Part shown: positions 22,491 through 33,610 of the stretch, one piece after another
Numbering within the stretch: position 1 is the stretch's first letter
Layout of the letters: each line of letters opens with the position of its first letter
From: Sceloporus undulatus
Taxonomy: Eukaryota > Chordata > Lepidosauria > Squamata > Phrynosomatidae
Direction of reading: 5' to 3'
NCBI RefSeq assembly: GCF_019175285.1
Contig: NC_056524.1
Location: forward strand, 99,807,626-99,871,625
DNA length: 64,000 nucleotides
Notes under the pieces: generated by a model
The model's database searches: none
Told to the model about the DNA's origin: nothing
What the model saw: the letters and a program-made list of their open reading frames with translations, nothing else
Translations under genes and position numbers: made by a program

Positions 22491-24290
22491 GAGAGAAGTT
22501 TTCTGAGAGAAGTAGAAAAACTGGGTTTCATATTGCCAGCATTTCCTCACCCCCAACCCTGTCCCACTTCCTTTAATGGATGACATAAAACCATTCACTG
22601 TATTAAAAAAAAGCATTGCAGCAATTTTTGTCAGGCACCCCACATAAGTACAGATATGTCCAGGGTTCCTGTTTGCCTGTGAGAACTATGAGAACTAGAT
22701 ACCTATGAGAGGATCTGTCCCTTTAACCATTGCAGAGAAGAGGAAATGTCAGCACCTGTAGCTGATGTGAAATTGCTGACATTTCCTCTTCTATGGAGCC
22801 ACAAAAGGGATGGGAGCTCAGTCTCTTCTTTCACCTTGCAACCCTAACTGCAATTCCCAGTATTTCTCACCATTGACTATGCTGGCAAGGGCTGCTAGGA
22901 CTTGCAGTCTAACAGTATTTGGAGAGCCAAATTATTCCCATCCTTGAAGGCAGATCTAGCTGCTGCTACAGGGACAGGAGTAGAGCTGGGGCGGGGGTGG
23001 CTGTTTTAAAGCTGGCTCTCAGGTGGCCATACTGTATATGTAGAAGAGCAGATTGTCACTGCAATGTTTTCATTTGCCTGGGGGAGGGGGGAGTCTTCTT
23101 CTTCTTCTTCTTCTTCTTCTTTTAATATGATCACATTTTTAAGAGTAGTATAGAGTGTTCAATCTGTAATCCTATTGCTACTTATTTAGGAGCAAACCCT
23201 TCTGAACACGACAGGATTTTCATCTGAAGTGTGTCCACCTCTTAAGCTCTGCCTTCCATACTCAACTGGAAATCATACATTGCTGCTTTCATGTATCTGT
23301 GCTTCTCATTGCAGCCAGAAGGGAAAGCACTTCTTCAGGAGGGACATGGTCAGTGTTGCAGTGGTATGAAGACCTTCTGTTGGACCTCCCAGATGGGTTG
23401 TGTGGGTGTTGCAACCTCTTGGAATTACCCCAAAAATCCCTGTCTAGATACACCTGAAGCAAGGGAGAGCTTTGCAAAGAAACAGATGAAGAAAGTGCTT
23501 CATTATTTTTGACTGGTATCCTTGCTCTGGGCAGAATGCCTGTAACTCTCTTCCATAATATTATGTTATTATAACCTGCTATAGTCTTGGGATAATATGT
23601 CCTAACTGTGCTATAACCTCAGAGATCCGTGCCATCCTTCCCAAGGAGGTCCCTCTAGCTACAGTTCTACATGATTGCTGGGTGTCTCCATAGCCCTCCT
23701 ATCTGCTGATGGGACAAGTTTCCAGGGCTTTGGGACATTACCCAGCATGGCCAATGCTAAGACATTTTGAGAACTGTAGGCCAAAAAATATAGGTGGCCA
23801 AAGGTTCCCCACTCCTGATGTATAGAATTGTACTGTGAGATTGTCAGTTGTCAGTTGCTCTCCAAGGTGTAAATGGAATGACTTTTCTATTCCTACTCTT
23901 TAGATTCTTTTATGTGAGGGTGGCAGGAGTATTTCCTTTGAAAGGAATTCTGCATGGGTTCACTTTACTACAGACTCTGGTTCCTGAGCTTTCTTTTCTG
24001 TTTGATTAGTTATGTTGCCTCAATGTTTTCATGGCCAAAGGGCTTCAATTAATCTTCATGCTGTTTTTGATAATATACTTTGTCCCCTGTGTCACCCATG
24101 AAACTGTACACTGAACGCAATGCAAAGATTTCATATTTCTGCTGATGATCAGCATTGCTACTGAATAATGATTGGTGACCAGAATTATTTCTATAGCTGG
24201 GATGTTGTGTTTGTAAGCTTTAGTGTTGACCTGCCATCCTGCCTTTAGCTGCAGCTGAAGAAAAAAATATAACAAATAACCTTTCAAAAA
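22491..24290. other. No gene seen; scattered MITE remnants
   Basis: hAT-like MITE pieces are visible around 22850-22940 and 23660-23825 (CCCAGCATGGCCAATGCTAAG, GGTTCCCCACTCCTGATG). A (TTC)n run is at 23096-23122. No supported frame. Confidence 0.4.
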
Positions 24291-24631
24291 CTGCAGAGGC
24301 ATTTATTTAAAACTTTCCACTACAGAGCTTTCCTTCTGCATTTATTGGCATGTGTTATGCTAAAATAAATGCACTCTGTAGTTCCAAATTCCACTGAGGC
24401 TGTATACATTGAGCTACTATAATTAACATCATTTTTGGAAAGTGAAGAATTTTCAAGCTGATCAATCTGTAATTAGCTGCATTGAAATTGAACACCTCCT
24501 CCTAACTTTACTAGCTTGGTTGTAACTTAAGGCCCTCTAAAGTTTTGGAGTAATTATTTCAGAGAAGAAATTGATGTGGACTTAAATTATAACTGAGGAT
24601 ATATGTGTATTTAGCATCTAAAGATGTTTGT

Positions 24632-24724
24632 ATATGTTTGTGTGCATGCATGTGTATGTTTTGTGTGCATGCATGTGCATGTATGCACACACACACACAC
24701 ACACACACAATATATGTGCATATT
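24632..24724. repeat. Microsatellite-containing inverted repeat, right arm
   Basis: A (CA)n run at 24686-24709 with the same flanks as 22380-22490, in reverse. Confidence 0.85.
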
Positions 24725-25464
24725 TGAAAAATTAACAGTGCTTTCTTCAAGCTGAAAGAAATTGGAGTCTCTTCCAATGACATTAATATTGTGATTTCAA
24801 GTAATATGCTTGTTTTGAATATTTTAAAAACTTCATTGCAGTCAAAAACTAAAGATCAGTGAAGCTGGGGGCACAAAGTTCAAAAGTCTTAAACTCCACT
24901 TCTAAGTGAGACATGTCCCGTCATTAGCAATACATTTGAATTTTGCCCCTAAGGCAGGTAAGGAAAAATGAGGCTTGTGGGCTGCAGTGGTCCAGAGACT
25001 ATTTTTGTCCACTGAAGGCAGGACAGCCCGAAAGCCTTGAAGCTTCCCTGTCAAAATGAAAAAAAATACCAAATTTTTGGCCCAAAAAATATCCAAAACC
25101 CAACCAAATCAACACCCCAATTCCGTAAACCTTAGAAATTCCAAAACAGAAAATGAAGAGATTTGATGTCACCGAGATCATGTCAAGGGTGATGGTATGG
25201 CCAACAGGAGTCATGGAGAGAAAGGCACTAAACACAAAAAACATCACACTGCCAATAGGATGTAATGAATATCTCCAAAATTGAAAATTAATAGAAATAA
25301 TCAAATTCGAAAATTTTGAAAGCATTATAGAGAAAAAATTCGATCACTTCTCAACATGAGTAAGAATTTTGATTTTCAATCATTTCCAAATGAAGTGAAG
25401 AGAAAACTTCAGCTGAAAATGGCAAGGATTGGGGTATTTTACGTAGAAAAGCTACATCACCTGG
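24725..25464. other. No gene seen
   Basis: AT-rich; 25050-25330 has many homopolymer-like A runs. No supported frame. Confidence 0.35.
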
Positions 25465-25935
25465 TTTAACAGAAAGCATCAACAGTGTGATGCTGGCAGC
25501 TAACAGCCAATGCATTTTAGACTGCAATCAATAGAAAGTACGTATCTAGATCCAGGGAGTAATAGTGCACTATATTCTGCTCTGTCAGGAACCCTGAATA
25601 TTGTGTCCATTCTGGGCCCACAATTCAAAAAGAACATTGAGAAACTGGAGCGTGTCCAAAGGAGGGCGCGCAACAAATAGTGAAGGTAGGTCTGGAAACC
25701 TTGCCTATGAGGAACGACTAGGGAGCTGGGGATGTTTAGCCTGGGAAAAGAGGTTAAGAGGGATATGTGCCCTATTTCAACTATTGAGGGATGTCAATAT
25801 TGAGGAGGGAGCAAACTTGTATTTCTGAGTTTCCAGAGAACAGACCGCCAATGGATACAAGCTTGCGGGTTGGACTGGATGGCCCTTGCGGGCTCTTTCC
25901 ACGCTATGATTCGAATGATTCCGAATTATCTATGA
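25465..25935 (+). mobile_element. CR1 LINE 3' end, plus strand
   Basis: GAGAAACTGGAGCGTGTCCA, CCTATGAGGAACGACTAGGG and GGTTGGACTGGATGGCCCTT are CR1 3' markers in order. It ends in a run of ATTCGAATGATTC-like terminal repeats. Several small deletions break the frame. Confidence 0.92.
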
Positions 25936-26146
25936 GTCTATGAATCCTTTGTTAGGGTGATTTCCACCCCCCCCATCTTTGCTCACTCACAGCTTTACTT
26001 TGAAAAACAAAAGAAAAACAAAAGGGGAGGCCCAGTGGTGTGTGTTGGTGGTAGATAAGACATTCTGCCCTTTAGGCCATGCTCTTTTGGGATTGCATCA
26101 CACACTCTTATTCATGAGATTTTTAACCTCTCCTTGCCCACATGTT

Positions 26147-26192
26147 GTGTGTGTTGTGTGGTGTGTGTGTGTGTGGTGTGTGGGTGTGTGTG
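26147..26192 (+). repeat. (GT)n microsatellite
   Basis: Interrupted GT repeat. Confidence 0.9.
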
Positions 26193-26215
26193 GGTATGCC
26201 AAATAAACGTATGTT

Positions 26216-26430
26216 TGCCTTAGCATCACCTTGAGAGAGCTGGAGAGAGATGTGGTCATGCCCTGCCTCTGAGGCTGAGGGAATGTGGCACTCTCCTTGC
26301 CTATTTATTATTATTATTATTATTATTTATTAGTATTAATGATTATTATTAATTATTTGCATGCCTTAGCATCACCATGGGAGAGGTGCAGAGAGAGAGA
26401 GTTGGTCTGCCCTGCCTTTGAAGGCTGAGA
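26216..26430 (+). repeat. Tandem duplication flanking a (TTA)n run
   Basis: GCCTTAGCATCACCTTGAGA at 26217 and GCCTTAGCATCACCATGGGA at 26363 start two similar units of about 70 bases. An (ATT)n stretch (26306-26328) lies between them. Confidence 0.7.
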
Positions 26431-26434
26431 GAAT

Positions 26435-27185
26435 GGTCCCCGCAAAAAAGAGAAGAAGGGGCGGGTGGGGTGCAATGGCAGGAATTCTGCCATGAATGGT
26501 TAAAACCTAAGATTCGAAGGTTCCATGGGGGTCACATCCCCAACCACCCCCTCTTCTACCATGAAAGGAATACCTAGGAGTTGGAGTTGAAGCCCGAGAG
26601 CATGTCAAATTGCCCAAGGTCAGCGTGAATTTCTATGGTGAACTGGGAGCTAGATCCCTGAATGCCCAGCCTCAGTCATGGGAGCAATCCATCTTTCATT
26701 TCCCCACTACAAAGTAGGCTTTCCTGTTGTTTAAGGGGGTGGAAATTATCTAAATGTCACAAACATTTTGCATTTGAGGAATAAGGGATGGTATGAAGCT
26801 TCATGGGGTAGAAGTAATATCTACTGGGTTAATGGGTGCAGCTATGGGGGGGGTGGGTGTGGAATGAGGGCATTGCTCCCCAAATAAGATGAGGACATGA
26901 CTTTCCATTGAATTTTCCATCATCCCCATCAGTCCCCAAATTTCTAATAATTGTAGAGAATGAACACTAGGAAAATTGTTCACAAAAACTGGGATGTTGT
27001 TTTAATTTCAACAATTCCCTCCCCCTTGGGCACTTGTGCCTGAAGCCTTTTTCTTTGGAGGGCAGAATGGGTATTCTAAAAGCTCAGGTGAAGCTATAAG
27101 GTTAGCGTGATGCTATAAAGGTGGAGATGGAAGGACAATTATTGGGTGGCAGCCCTTCTCATGGAGGGATGCTCATATTTTGCCC
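26435..27185. other. No gene seen
   Basis: Unclassified DNA; 26595-26690 faintly resembles the Sauria SINE body (CCCAAGGTCAGCGTGAATTT). Confidence 0.35.
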
Positions 27186-27188
27186 TTT

Positions 27189-27213
27189 NNNNNNNNNNNN
27201 NNNNNNNNNNNNN
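27189..27213. other. Assembly gap (25 N)
   Basis: 25 N. Confidence 0.99.
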
Positions 27214-27640
27214 AGGAACTTTGCGCCCAGGCCTGCTCTGGCAAGGCTGTGTTTCCGAGCCTCCCGCCCTCCCCTTCCCCGTGTTAGATGTGGATGCAGA
27301 AGACACGTGTCACTCACTGGCTCCACGCGGGTCCGGTCCCCTCCTCCTCCTCCTCCTCCTCCTCCTCCTCTTTCCTCGGCGCCTTTTAAGTTTCGGATTA
27401 CTGAAAGCGAGAAAGGCACTCAAGCGAGATAAGGCGGGAAAACTCAAGCCAGAGAGAGAGAGAGAGAGGTTGGCTGAATTCTCCAAATACGCACAGCCCT
27501 CCAAGAATAGAAACCAGAAGCAGCCACGAGGGGCTCGGTCGGAGGCATCGCCCTGCAGATTTGCCACCCTCCCTCCCCCTGTACTGATGTGAGAGCTGCC
27601 CCGGGAAGAAAGCGGATGGGTTCCTTGGAGGTGTGGTGCT
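27214..27640. promoter_or_regulatory. CpG-rich block with (CCT)n run
   Basis: Sharp rise in CpG right after the gap, with CTCCACGCGGGTCCGG, a (CCT)n run at 27341-27370 and GGCGCCTTTTAAG. It could be part of a CpG island cut by the gap, or a GC-rich repeat. No splice donor or coding frame can be defended. Confidence 0.35.
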
Positions 27641-27649
27641 GCTGGAGAA

Positions 27650-27995
27650 AGGGGCTGAGGATGCCAGGGATGGCCAAGAGGACCAGCAAATGGGTCCTGC
27701 AACAGCTCAAGGCAGAACTCTCTTTGGAAGTCAAGATGAGGAGGCTTGCATATCTTGGCCGCATGATGAGATGGCCCAACTCCTTAGTAAAGACAACCAT
27801 GCTAGCAAAGGTGGGAGAAGTAGAAAGAGAGGAAGATCCCACAGCAGACTCTATTAGGGAGGTCATGGGCATGAGTCTGCTGGAACAAAGCAGAGCAGCG
27901 GAAGAGAGGGAGTCTTGGAGATGTCTCATCCACAGGGTCACCAGGAGTCAAAGAGGTTGACTCCAGGGCAGTTAACCACCACCACTTATGCTAGG
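27650..27995 (+). mobile_element. Bov-B/RTE-type LINE 3' end
   Basis: The plus frame reads RLAYLGRMMRWPNSLVK, TMLAKVGEVERE, DSIREVMGMSL and ESWRCLIHRVTRSQ. This matches the endonuclease/RT ORF C-terminus of Bov-B-like LINEs (family form: YFGHMMR...MLGKVEG...DSIKEVTG...WRALIHRVTKSRTRLD). It ends GGTTGACTCCAGGGCAGTTA and an (ACC) tail. Confidence 0.85.
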
Positions 27996-28021
27996 TTCAA
28001 AAGTAAGGAGTGTATCACTCA

Positions 28022-28320
28022 CTTTTTTAATCTGGTTCAAGCCTCCCAGCTGGAGCCGCATGTGGGATTGAGGCAGGGATTATCGCTCACTAAATTGTTG
28101 CCGAACCACAAACTGCCATCAGCCCAGGTCCAAGCCACGCTCTGCCAGCACTTTTTAGAAATTGGAAAGCTTCCACCTTCTAAAAAGTGCTGGTGGAGTG
28201 TGGCTGGGACCCATCTTGCCCCCAGGCTGATGGTGGCTGGCAGCAATTTAGTGAGTGATAAACCTTGCCTTCATCCCACATCCTGGCTCCAGCCCAGGAG
28301 GCTTGAATCGGATTAAAAAG
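28022..28320. mobile_element. Palindromic MITE, about 300 bp
   Basis: Arms of about 140 bases face each other. The left begins TTTTTTAATCTGGTTCAAGC and the right is the inverse of CTTTTTAATCCGATTCAAGC. Both contain TCACTCACTAAATTG. The centre is AAGTGCTGG-type hairpin at 28145-28190. Confidence 0.8.
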
Positions 28321-28421
28321 GTGATAGTCGCATTGGATTCAGTGGCGGTTTATTTCCAGATATATTAACATAGGATTGCTACCCAAGCAATTCCCAGACA
28401 GAATTTTTGTATCACATGGGG

Positions 28422-28630
28422 TCTATTCACACAATATAATGATAGCATAATTATGATTCCACTTTAACTGCCATAATTCTGTCCCATGGAATCTGGGGTT
28501 GCAATGGAAGGAGTGGCATTTAAAATTCCCAGCCAGAGCACCCCAGTGTCTTATGAAGCAATCCCAGGATTCCACAGAATGAAACCATGGTAGTTAAAGC
28601 AGAATAATGATGCTATAATTGTGTAGTAGA
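28422..28630. mobile_element. Palindromic MITE (ACTTTAACTGCCAT family)
   Basis: Left arm TTCCACTTTAACTGCCAT and right arm ACCATGGTAGTTAAAG are inverse. Related copies are at 33611-33822 and 55926-56185. Confidence 0.7.
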
Positions 28631-28846
28631 AAGCCAGTATGTTGTAGTAGTTTGAGTGTAGGAGTAAGAGAACCGGGTTTGATTCCCTGCTTGGCCATAG
28701 AAAACCACTGAGTGATCTTGTGCAAATCACACTCTTTCAGCCTCAAAGGAAGACAAAGTCAAACCTCTAAACAAATCATGTCAAAAAAACCCCATGATAG
28801 GGTTGTTGTAATTTGGAAACAACTTGAAGACACAGAACAGTAACAA
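28631..28846 (+). mobile_element. Sauria-type SINE, nearly full length
   Basis: tRNA-like head AAGCCAGTATGTTGTAGTAG with a B-box-like GGGTTTGATTCCC, then the body CTCTTTCAGCCTCAAAGG and tail GATAGGGTTGTTGTAATTTG...CACAGAACAG. Confidence 0.9.
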
Positions 28847-29333
28847 TTATATGGTGTTAATGAGACCCTGAGCATTCAAATGTTGTAAGTGTCTGCAATT
28901 TATAAACTTGTACATATAACAACGTGATATTCATGTAAATGTAACTAATAACCCTCCAAGACTATTGGCTTCAGATAAGATATGAAAGTAAATGTGTGTT
29001 AGACATGATACATGACAGCCTGAGACATTTTGCTGCCTGGGTTGGAGTAACAAATGGTGCCCTTCATGTGACAGGAAGCAACAGAACTCCCAGTAGCAAG
29101 AGGTAAATACAGTAATAACTTCTGGCAAGTCATACCACAATCTGGGGGCAGCAGACAAAAAAGTCTGCTGTGAAACTTGCCAGTCTAGTCCTGGCCAGTT
29201 GAAGCAAATGTTTTCCAGAGGACCCAAGTGTACAGGGTGGATTGTATGGGAGAAGGCAATCCTGTATGTAACTGGTAGGTAAACCATGCCTTTGCGTAAA
29301 TATATAATTGCACATGTGGAGCACTTAACGTTG
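28847..29333. other. No gene seen
   Basis: Unclassified DNA. The minus-strand frame at 28931-29344 has no recognisable motif. Confidence 0.35.
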
Positions 29334-29407
29334 TTTTCCTTCAAGTCATTTCTGGCTCATGGGATTTTCTTGGCAATATTTGATCAGAAAGGGTTTGCCT
29401 TCCTTAA
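29334..29407 (-). mobile_element. Sauria-type SINE tail fragment, minus
   Basis: CCTTCAAGTCATTTCTGGCT then TTTTCTTGGCAATATTTG are the reversed SINE tail and body. Confidence 0.75.
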
Positions 29408-29605
29408 CATACCAATATTTAAAAAATACATTAATACATAACATGACTTCCTGCCCTCATGCCAAAGAGATTAGTTATGTCATGTTTTGCAAACCGCAAA
29501 TGCTAATCCAGTACAGGATTTAGATCACATACAAAATCAAACATAATGGAGATCAATTATATCAAATGACAGGAGCTTATCCCATGGCATTTTAATTCAT
29601 CTTAC

Positions 29606-29860
29606 CTCTATCCAGATTAAATCTGAATTCAGGCTGCATCCTGATCTTATCAGTCAGTTTTTGCTGCCCGAATACATCCCAGGTCCATCCGTGCTTCCAG
29701 TGCCGCTCCTCCCAACTCTTTTTGGATCTGGGAGTTTTCTGGCTTGAAGAAATGGCTGCCAGAGCCCTCCTGGAAGTGGGGGCTGGACCCAAAGTGTATT
29801 TGGGCAGCAAATTAGGTGGCAAAACCATCTGATAATATTACAATAAGTTGTCACTCACCT
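29606..29860. mobile_element. MITE-like inverted repeat with a protein-like minus frame
   Basis: TTGCTGCCCGAATACATCCC (29661) and the inverse of TTGCTGCCCAAATACACTTT (29789-29813) face each other, with similar outer parts (CTTATCAG near 29644; ATTATCAG inverse near 29829). This pattern suggests a DNA-transposon MITE. The minus frame 29828-29606 is fully open, starts with ATG and ends at a good GTAAGA donor, so a small host exon is the alternative. Confidence 0.4.
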
Positions 29861-30128
29861 GCCTTTCTGTCTTTTTTCCCTAGCCTACAACCAGAAATGG
29901 GGAAAGTTATCAGCACAGCTGAAAATTCAACAAATGAAGAATCTTTGTGCCAAGGGAAAAGGTTCACTAGTTGAACTCCAGCCCAGCGGACTGTCCAGAG
30001 GAAGAGAGACAACAGGAAAAAGGGCAATAGACCCAGAGAGGGAAGTAGAGCTAGCTAAGTGAGATGGCTGAGGGGGCCTCCAACCATGTGATGGGCAATG
30101 GAACAGGGCAGCAAGGTGAGGTGGTTGT

Positions 30129-30228
30129 NNNNNNNNNNNNNNNNNNNNNNNNNNNNNNNNNNNNNNNNNNNNNNNNNNNNNNNNNNNNNNNNNNNNNNNN
30201 NNNNNNNNNNNNNNNNNNNNNNNNNNNN
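30129..30228. other. Assembly gap (100 N)
   Basis: 100 N at the left edge of a CpG island. Confidence 0.99.
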
Positions 30229-30600
30229 TCCTTCGCCTCGTGGGCCTTTTAACGGCCCACTGTCCAATGGGAGGCCGGCAAATTGGGCCCAAACCTGCCC
30301 CCCAGCCTCCCAACCAATCACGGGCGGCGCCCTCTAGTGACGCCGCCCAATCAGCGTGCACTTCCGCCCGCAGAGCCCGTTGGGACCTGTAGTCCCAGCG
30401 TTGCGGGCGGAAGTCCCGCTTCCCGCCCTCCCTCCAGGCCAATTGCGGCTCAAGCGGCCCCGCGCAGGGGCTTCTGGAGCCGCTCGAGCCGGGAAGGGCT
30501 TGCTGCCCGCCGCGGGGGGGCATCCCCCAGCGGCAACCGGGCCGTCCCGCCGAGGCGGGCGGCCTCATTTGTCGATGGGAGAGGGAGCCAAAGGCTTCAT
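30229..30600. promoter_or_regulatory. CpG-island promoter, gene unknown
   Basis: About 370 bases of CpG-dense DNA with several promoter motifs: CCAAT boxes at about 30261 (CCAATGGG), 30313 (CCAATCACGG), 30348 (CCAATCAGCG) and 30439 (CCAATTGCGG); ETS-like CTTCCGCC (30361) and GGCGGAAGT (30406); GC boxes GGGCGG; and an inverted ACTACAGGTCCCA (30381-30393) that fits the ACTAYRNNNCCCR motif bound by ZNF143. No TATA box. Motif orientation does not settle direction and no convincing first exon with a donor is visible. It may drive a bidirectional or noncoding transcript; the neighbouring gap hides up to the other half. Confidence 0.6.
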
Positions 30601-30965
30601 GTGGTTCTTGGCCTTACCTGTTTTTTAGCACTCACCTGGATCTCTGGATGTTATAGCTCCATTCATGCTCCTTGGACCACTTGTCTCATTTCCTTGTCTG
30701 CTTTCATTGTGCATGAGTGCATGTGCACATGTAAATGAGGAAGAGAAAGATTGTATTGGCACAAACCCCACCCATCATTAGCTCTGGCTCACACATCATC
30801 AGCTGTGACCTCCAACTGATTTATTTCGTATGGGTCAAAGATCTGGGGTTCTGATGTGAGCAAAGAACTCCCCTGCTTCCCAGTTCATTCTGATAATGGG
30901 AACTGGAGCAAACACTAATTTTTGCATGTGGAACTGCTCCATCCAGTGAAATAGCCCTGAGTGCA

Positions 30966-31365
30966 TGTTGGATCATGTTTCAAGGTGAAAGAGGCCTGAG
31001 ACACACTGGCCAAAAGCAGTGTGCCGGTGCCAAAACTAGGGTTCCAGAGCACGTGGCAACCGCATGTTCCGGACTCCTATTCTGTAAGGGTGGCAACATC
31101 ATGGTGGCATCCTGTCTACATGGGTGCTGCCATGATGCCACCACCACGCAGCGTCTGCACATCGCTGCGCATTGCGTATGTCATGGTGCACTCATGACAT
31201 ATGCAACGCAACACAAAAAGAACCCAGAAGAACCAGGTTCTTTTTACTGTGGAAGGATGCTAAATGGTTTGGCAGCTGTAGCATCCTTTCGCAGTTAAAG
31301 CGGGCGAATCCAGCCCACCATTTTGGGGTGGTCTGTACTGCCCCAGAGTTTGAAAGTGAAACAGA
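30966..31365. repeat. CpG-enriched unclassified repeat
   Basis: Contains CATCGCTGCGCATTGCG, a GTCATGGTGCACTCATGAC stem and AGAACCAGGTTCTTTTTACT. Its style resembles 20986-21345. Likely a non-autonomous element. Confidence 0.35.
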
Positions 31366-31369
31366 AGAC

Positions 31370-32255
31370 TCCTGTTCCATGTGGTAAAGAGTTGAACTTC
31401 AGTGAAGTATCAGGAATCATATCCAGCTAATCCATGTGGTTAATCATTGAACTGTAGGTGGTAGTTCCGCAGCAAAGAATCTTCCAGACCTGGCCTGATC
31501 TGGTCTGACTATGCCCAGGAAGGGTGACCACTGGGTTTTCTTGGTTTCTTGTCTCAGTTGAAAGTTTCTTGAACATTAAAGGCTACCTGAAAGCTGATGG
31601 CTCATAGGTTCTTAATCTTTACACCTGACCTTTTCTCTGATGTTGATCCTCAACTCTTGTTTCCAGAACCTGAAGACGTATACTTTAGGTATTATGTTAA
31701 CAAATCTAGCGATTTATTTGTAGATAATATGAAATTTGATTTAGAATTATTATTTCAATTGCCTAAGGAAGAGTTATGCTGCATAAAAAATCAGTTTTAT
31801 GGATTTCAGCATTGCTATTGTTTTCAGTTGGAAAGAAGGTTAAATACAAAAGCACAGTGAGCCCATGCCATATAAGTGGTCTTCAGCTTACGCTGAAGCC
31901 GCGAACTCCATTATATCCAATGGGGATCAAGCATATGCACTTTTTGCCTTATGTGGGGGGTGGGGTGGGTTGTCCGGAACGGATCCCTCATGTAAGACAA
32001 GGGCCCACTGTAAATGATATTCCTGATCTGCATGTATGTAGTACATAACTGATTTGTATGTATGTAATAAGACAATGTACTCTTACTGGAAAACTGTGTA
32101 AATGTCATCCTAATCCTACTTAAGTGTTAACAGCTGAATTGAGCAAAAGAAGTCCACTCAGCTTCCAGCTGAACTGTAACAATGAAGTCTGGTTGCTGGC
32201 TGTTAAGGTGACCTGCACTGGGATTCAACTCAGGAGATGCTACTTAGTTAAGCAG
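31370..32255. other. No gene seen
   Basis: Unclassified DNA; the frames at 31597-32108 carry no recognised motif. Confidence 0.4.
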
Positions 32256-32261
32256 ATGTAA

Positions 32262-32572
32262 GGACATTTTCACATGCGGGAAAATCATGCATTAAAAAGG
32301 CATTTTCCTGGCAAAGTTGCATGATTGCAGTGAAGATTTTTGATGACATCATGATCAAAGAGGACTTATCCTGGGAAAAACCAGGAATGTGCCAGCATCA
32401 AACCATTCATGGGATTTCCCCATGAATGGTTTGTTGCTGCAGCATTCCTGGTTCTGCCTGGGATAAATCCTCTCTGATCATGATGTGTCAGAAAATCTTC
32501 ACCACAATCATGCGACTTTGTTGGAAAAATGCTTTTTACTCCCAGCTTTTCCCCCTACATGTGAAAATGTCC
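32262..32572. mobile_element. Palindromic PIF/Harbinger-type MITE with TAA duplication
   Basis: The element starts GGACATTTTCACATG and ends with its exact complement CATGTGAAAATGTCC. It is flanked on both sides by TAA (32259-32261, 32573-32575), the TWA-type 3-bp duplication of Harbinger elements. The arms stay complementary nearly to the centre, around CCATTCATGGGATTTCCCCATGAATGG (32404-32430). Confidence 0.9.
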
Positions 32573-32575
32573 TAA

Positions 32576-33605
32576 GTAGCCAGTGTAGAATACAGGCAAA
32601 TGTTTGTAGATTATGGCATCATGCAAAACCTGAGCAACCTGGCAATTGTGGCTAGTGGCTTCAATGTGAGTGAGGGGATAGGATTTGTTTTGCCAATGTC
32701 AGTTTAGGAGATAGGGTTTGCACTTTGGATAGGGCATCTGAAGTTCAGAGTAAAACCTAGAGCAGGTTCATTGCCCCAGTTAAATCACGATGCATTCCAT
32801 CCTGGATTGGCCTTTTTTAGGGGCTACAGTAAAAACAAACACAAATACACTGGTTAACTTAAAATCTTTTTATAAAAGGACAACATATAAATAAAAATAT
32901 TATACTATCAATACTAATTTAGTATTAGATTATATACATATCATTAAATATACCAACAGCAGACATTTCTGGAGTTATAAATGCACTCTTTTCATTAGCT
33001 GGACTAATAAAAGGAAACAATCTCAATTTTTTATTATTATTTATACATTTCAGTAGATGGCCATACATGCAAGTGCTAAGGTCATCTGACCCAATCATGC
33101 TGAAAAGGTAGCATTTTTGTTTTGTTTTTTTATATATGGGGTAGAGTGGCCTTACCGTACTGAAAACAGATCCAGATCTTCATTGAAACCTACTGATGTC
33201 AAACATTTCAGCTCCCAAATACATCGGAGCCACTTGCCTTCAACCTGGGTTGATCTGTAATATGACTACAAAGAGTCAGAACACTCTAAGAACAAGTCTG
33301 CATACTAGCATTGGGGTGACAGAGTGAGTGTGTGCGCAGTGGGTAGAAATTCTGATTATTGAGCAAAGATACCAATGAGGGCTTTATTGTAAGAACTTCA
33401 TTAAAGACTGAAAAGCTATGCTGAACTAACACTAAACTAAGCTAGTTTCACTTTTAGTAGAAGTGAGAGAATAAGGAGATGGAAAGAGAAGAGGTGGAAT
33501 GATCCTTAAGAGTATCATCTTAGATCTTATATGGGTTAGGATAGGTGGGTAAGAGATTAGGAGATTTTAGATAACTGAAAATTACTTAACACTATGCCTG
33601 CTGAC
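32576..33605. other. No gene seen
   Basis: AT-rich unique-looking DNA; no supported frame. Confidence 0.4.
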
Positions 33606-33610
33606 CTCCC

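Noticed and set aside
27146-27941. Overlapping frames around the CpG block at 27 kb
   Set aside because: They cross a gap and a (CCT)n run and end in a Bov-B LINE.
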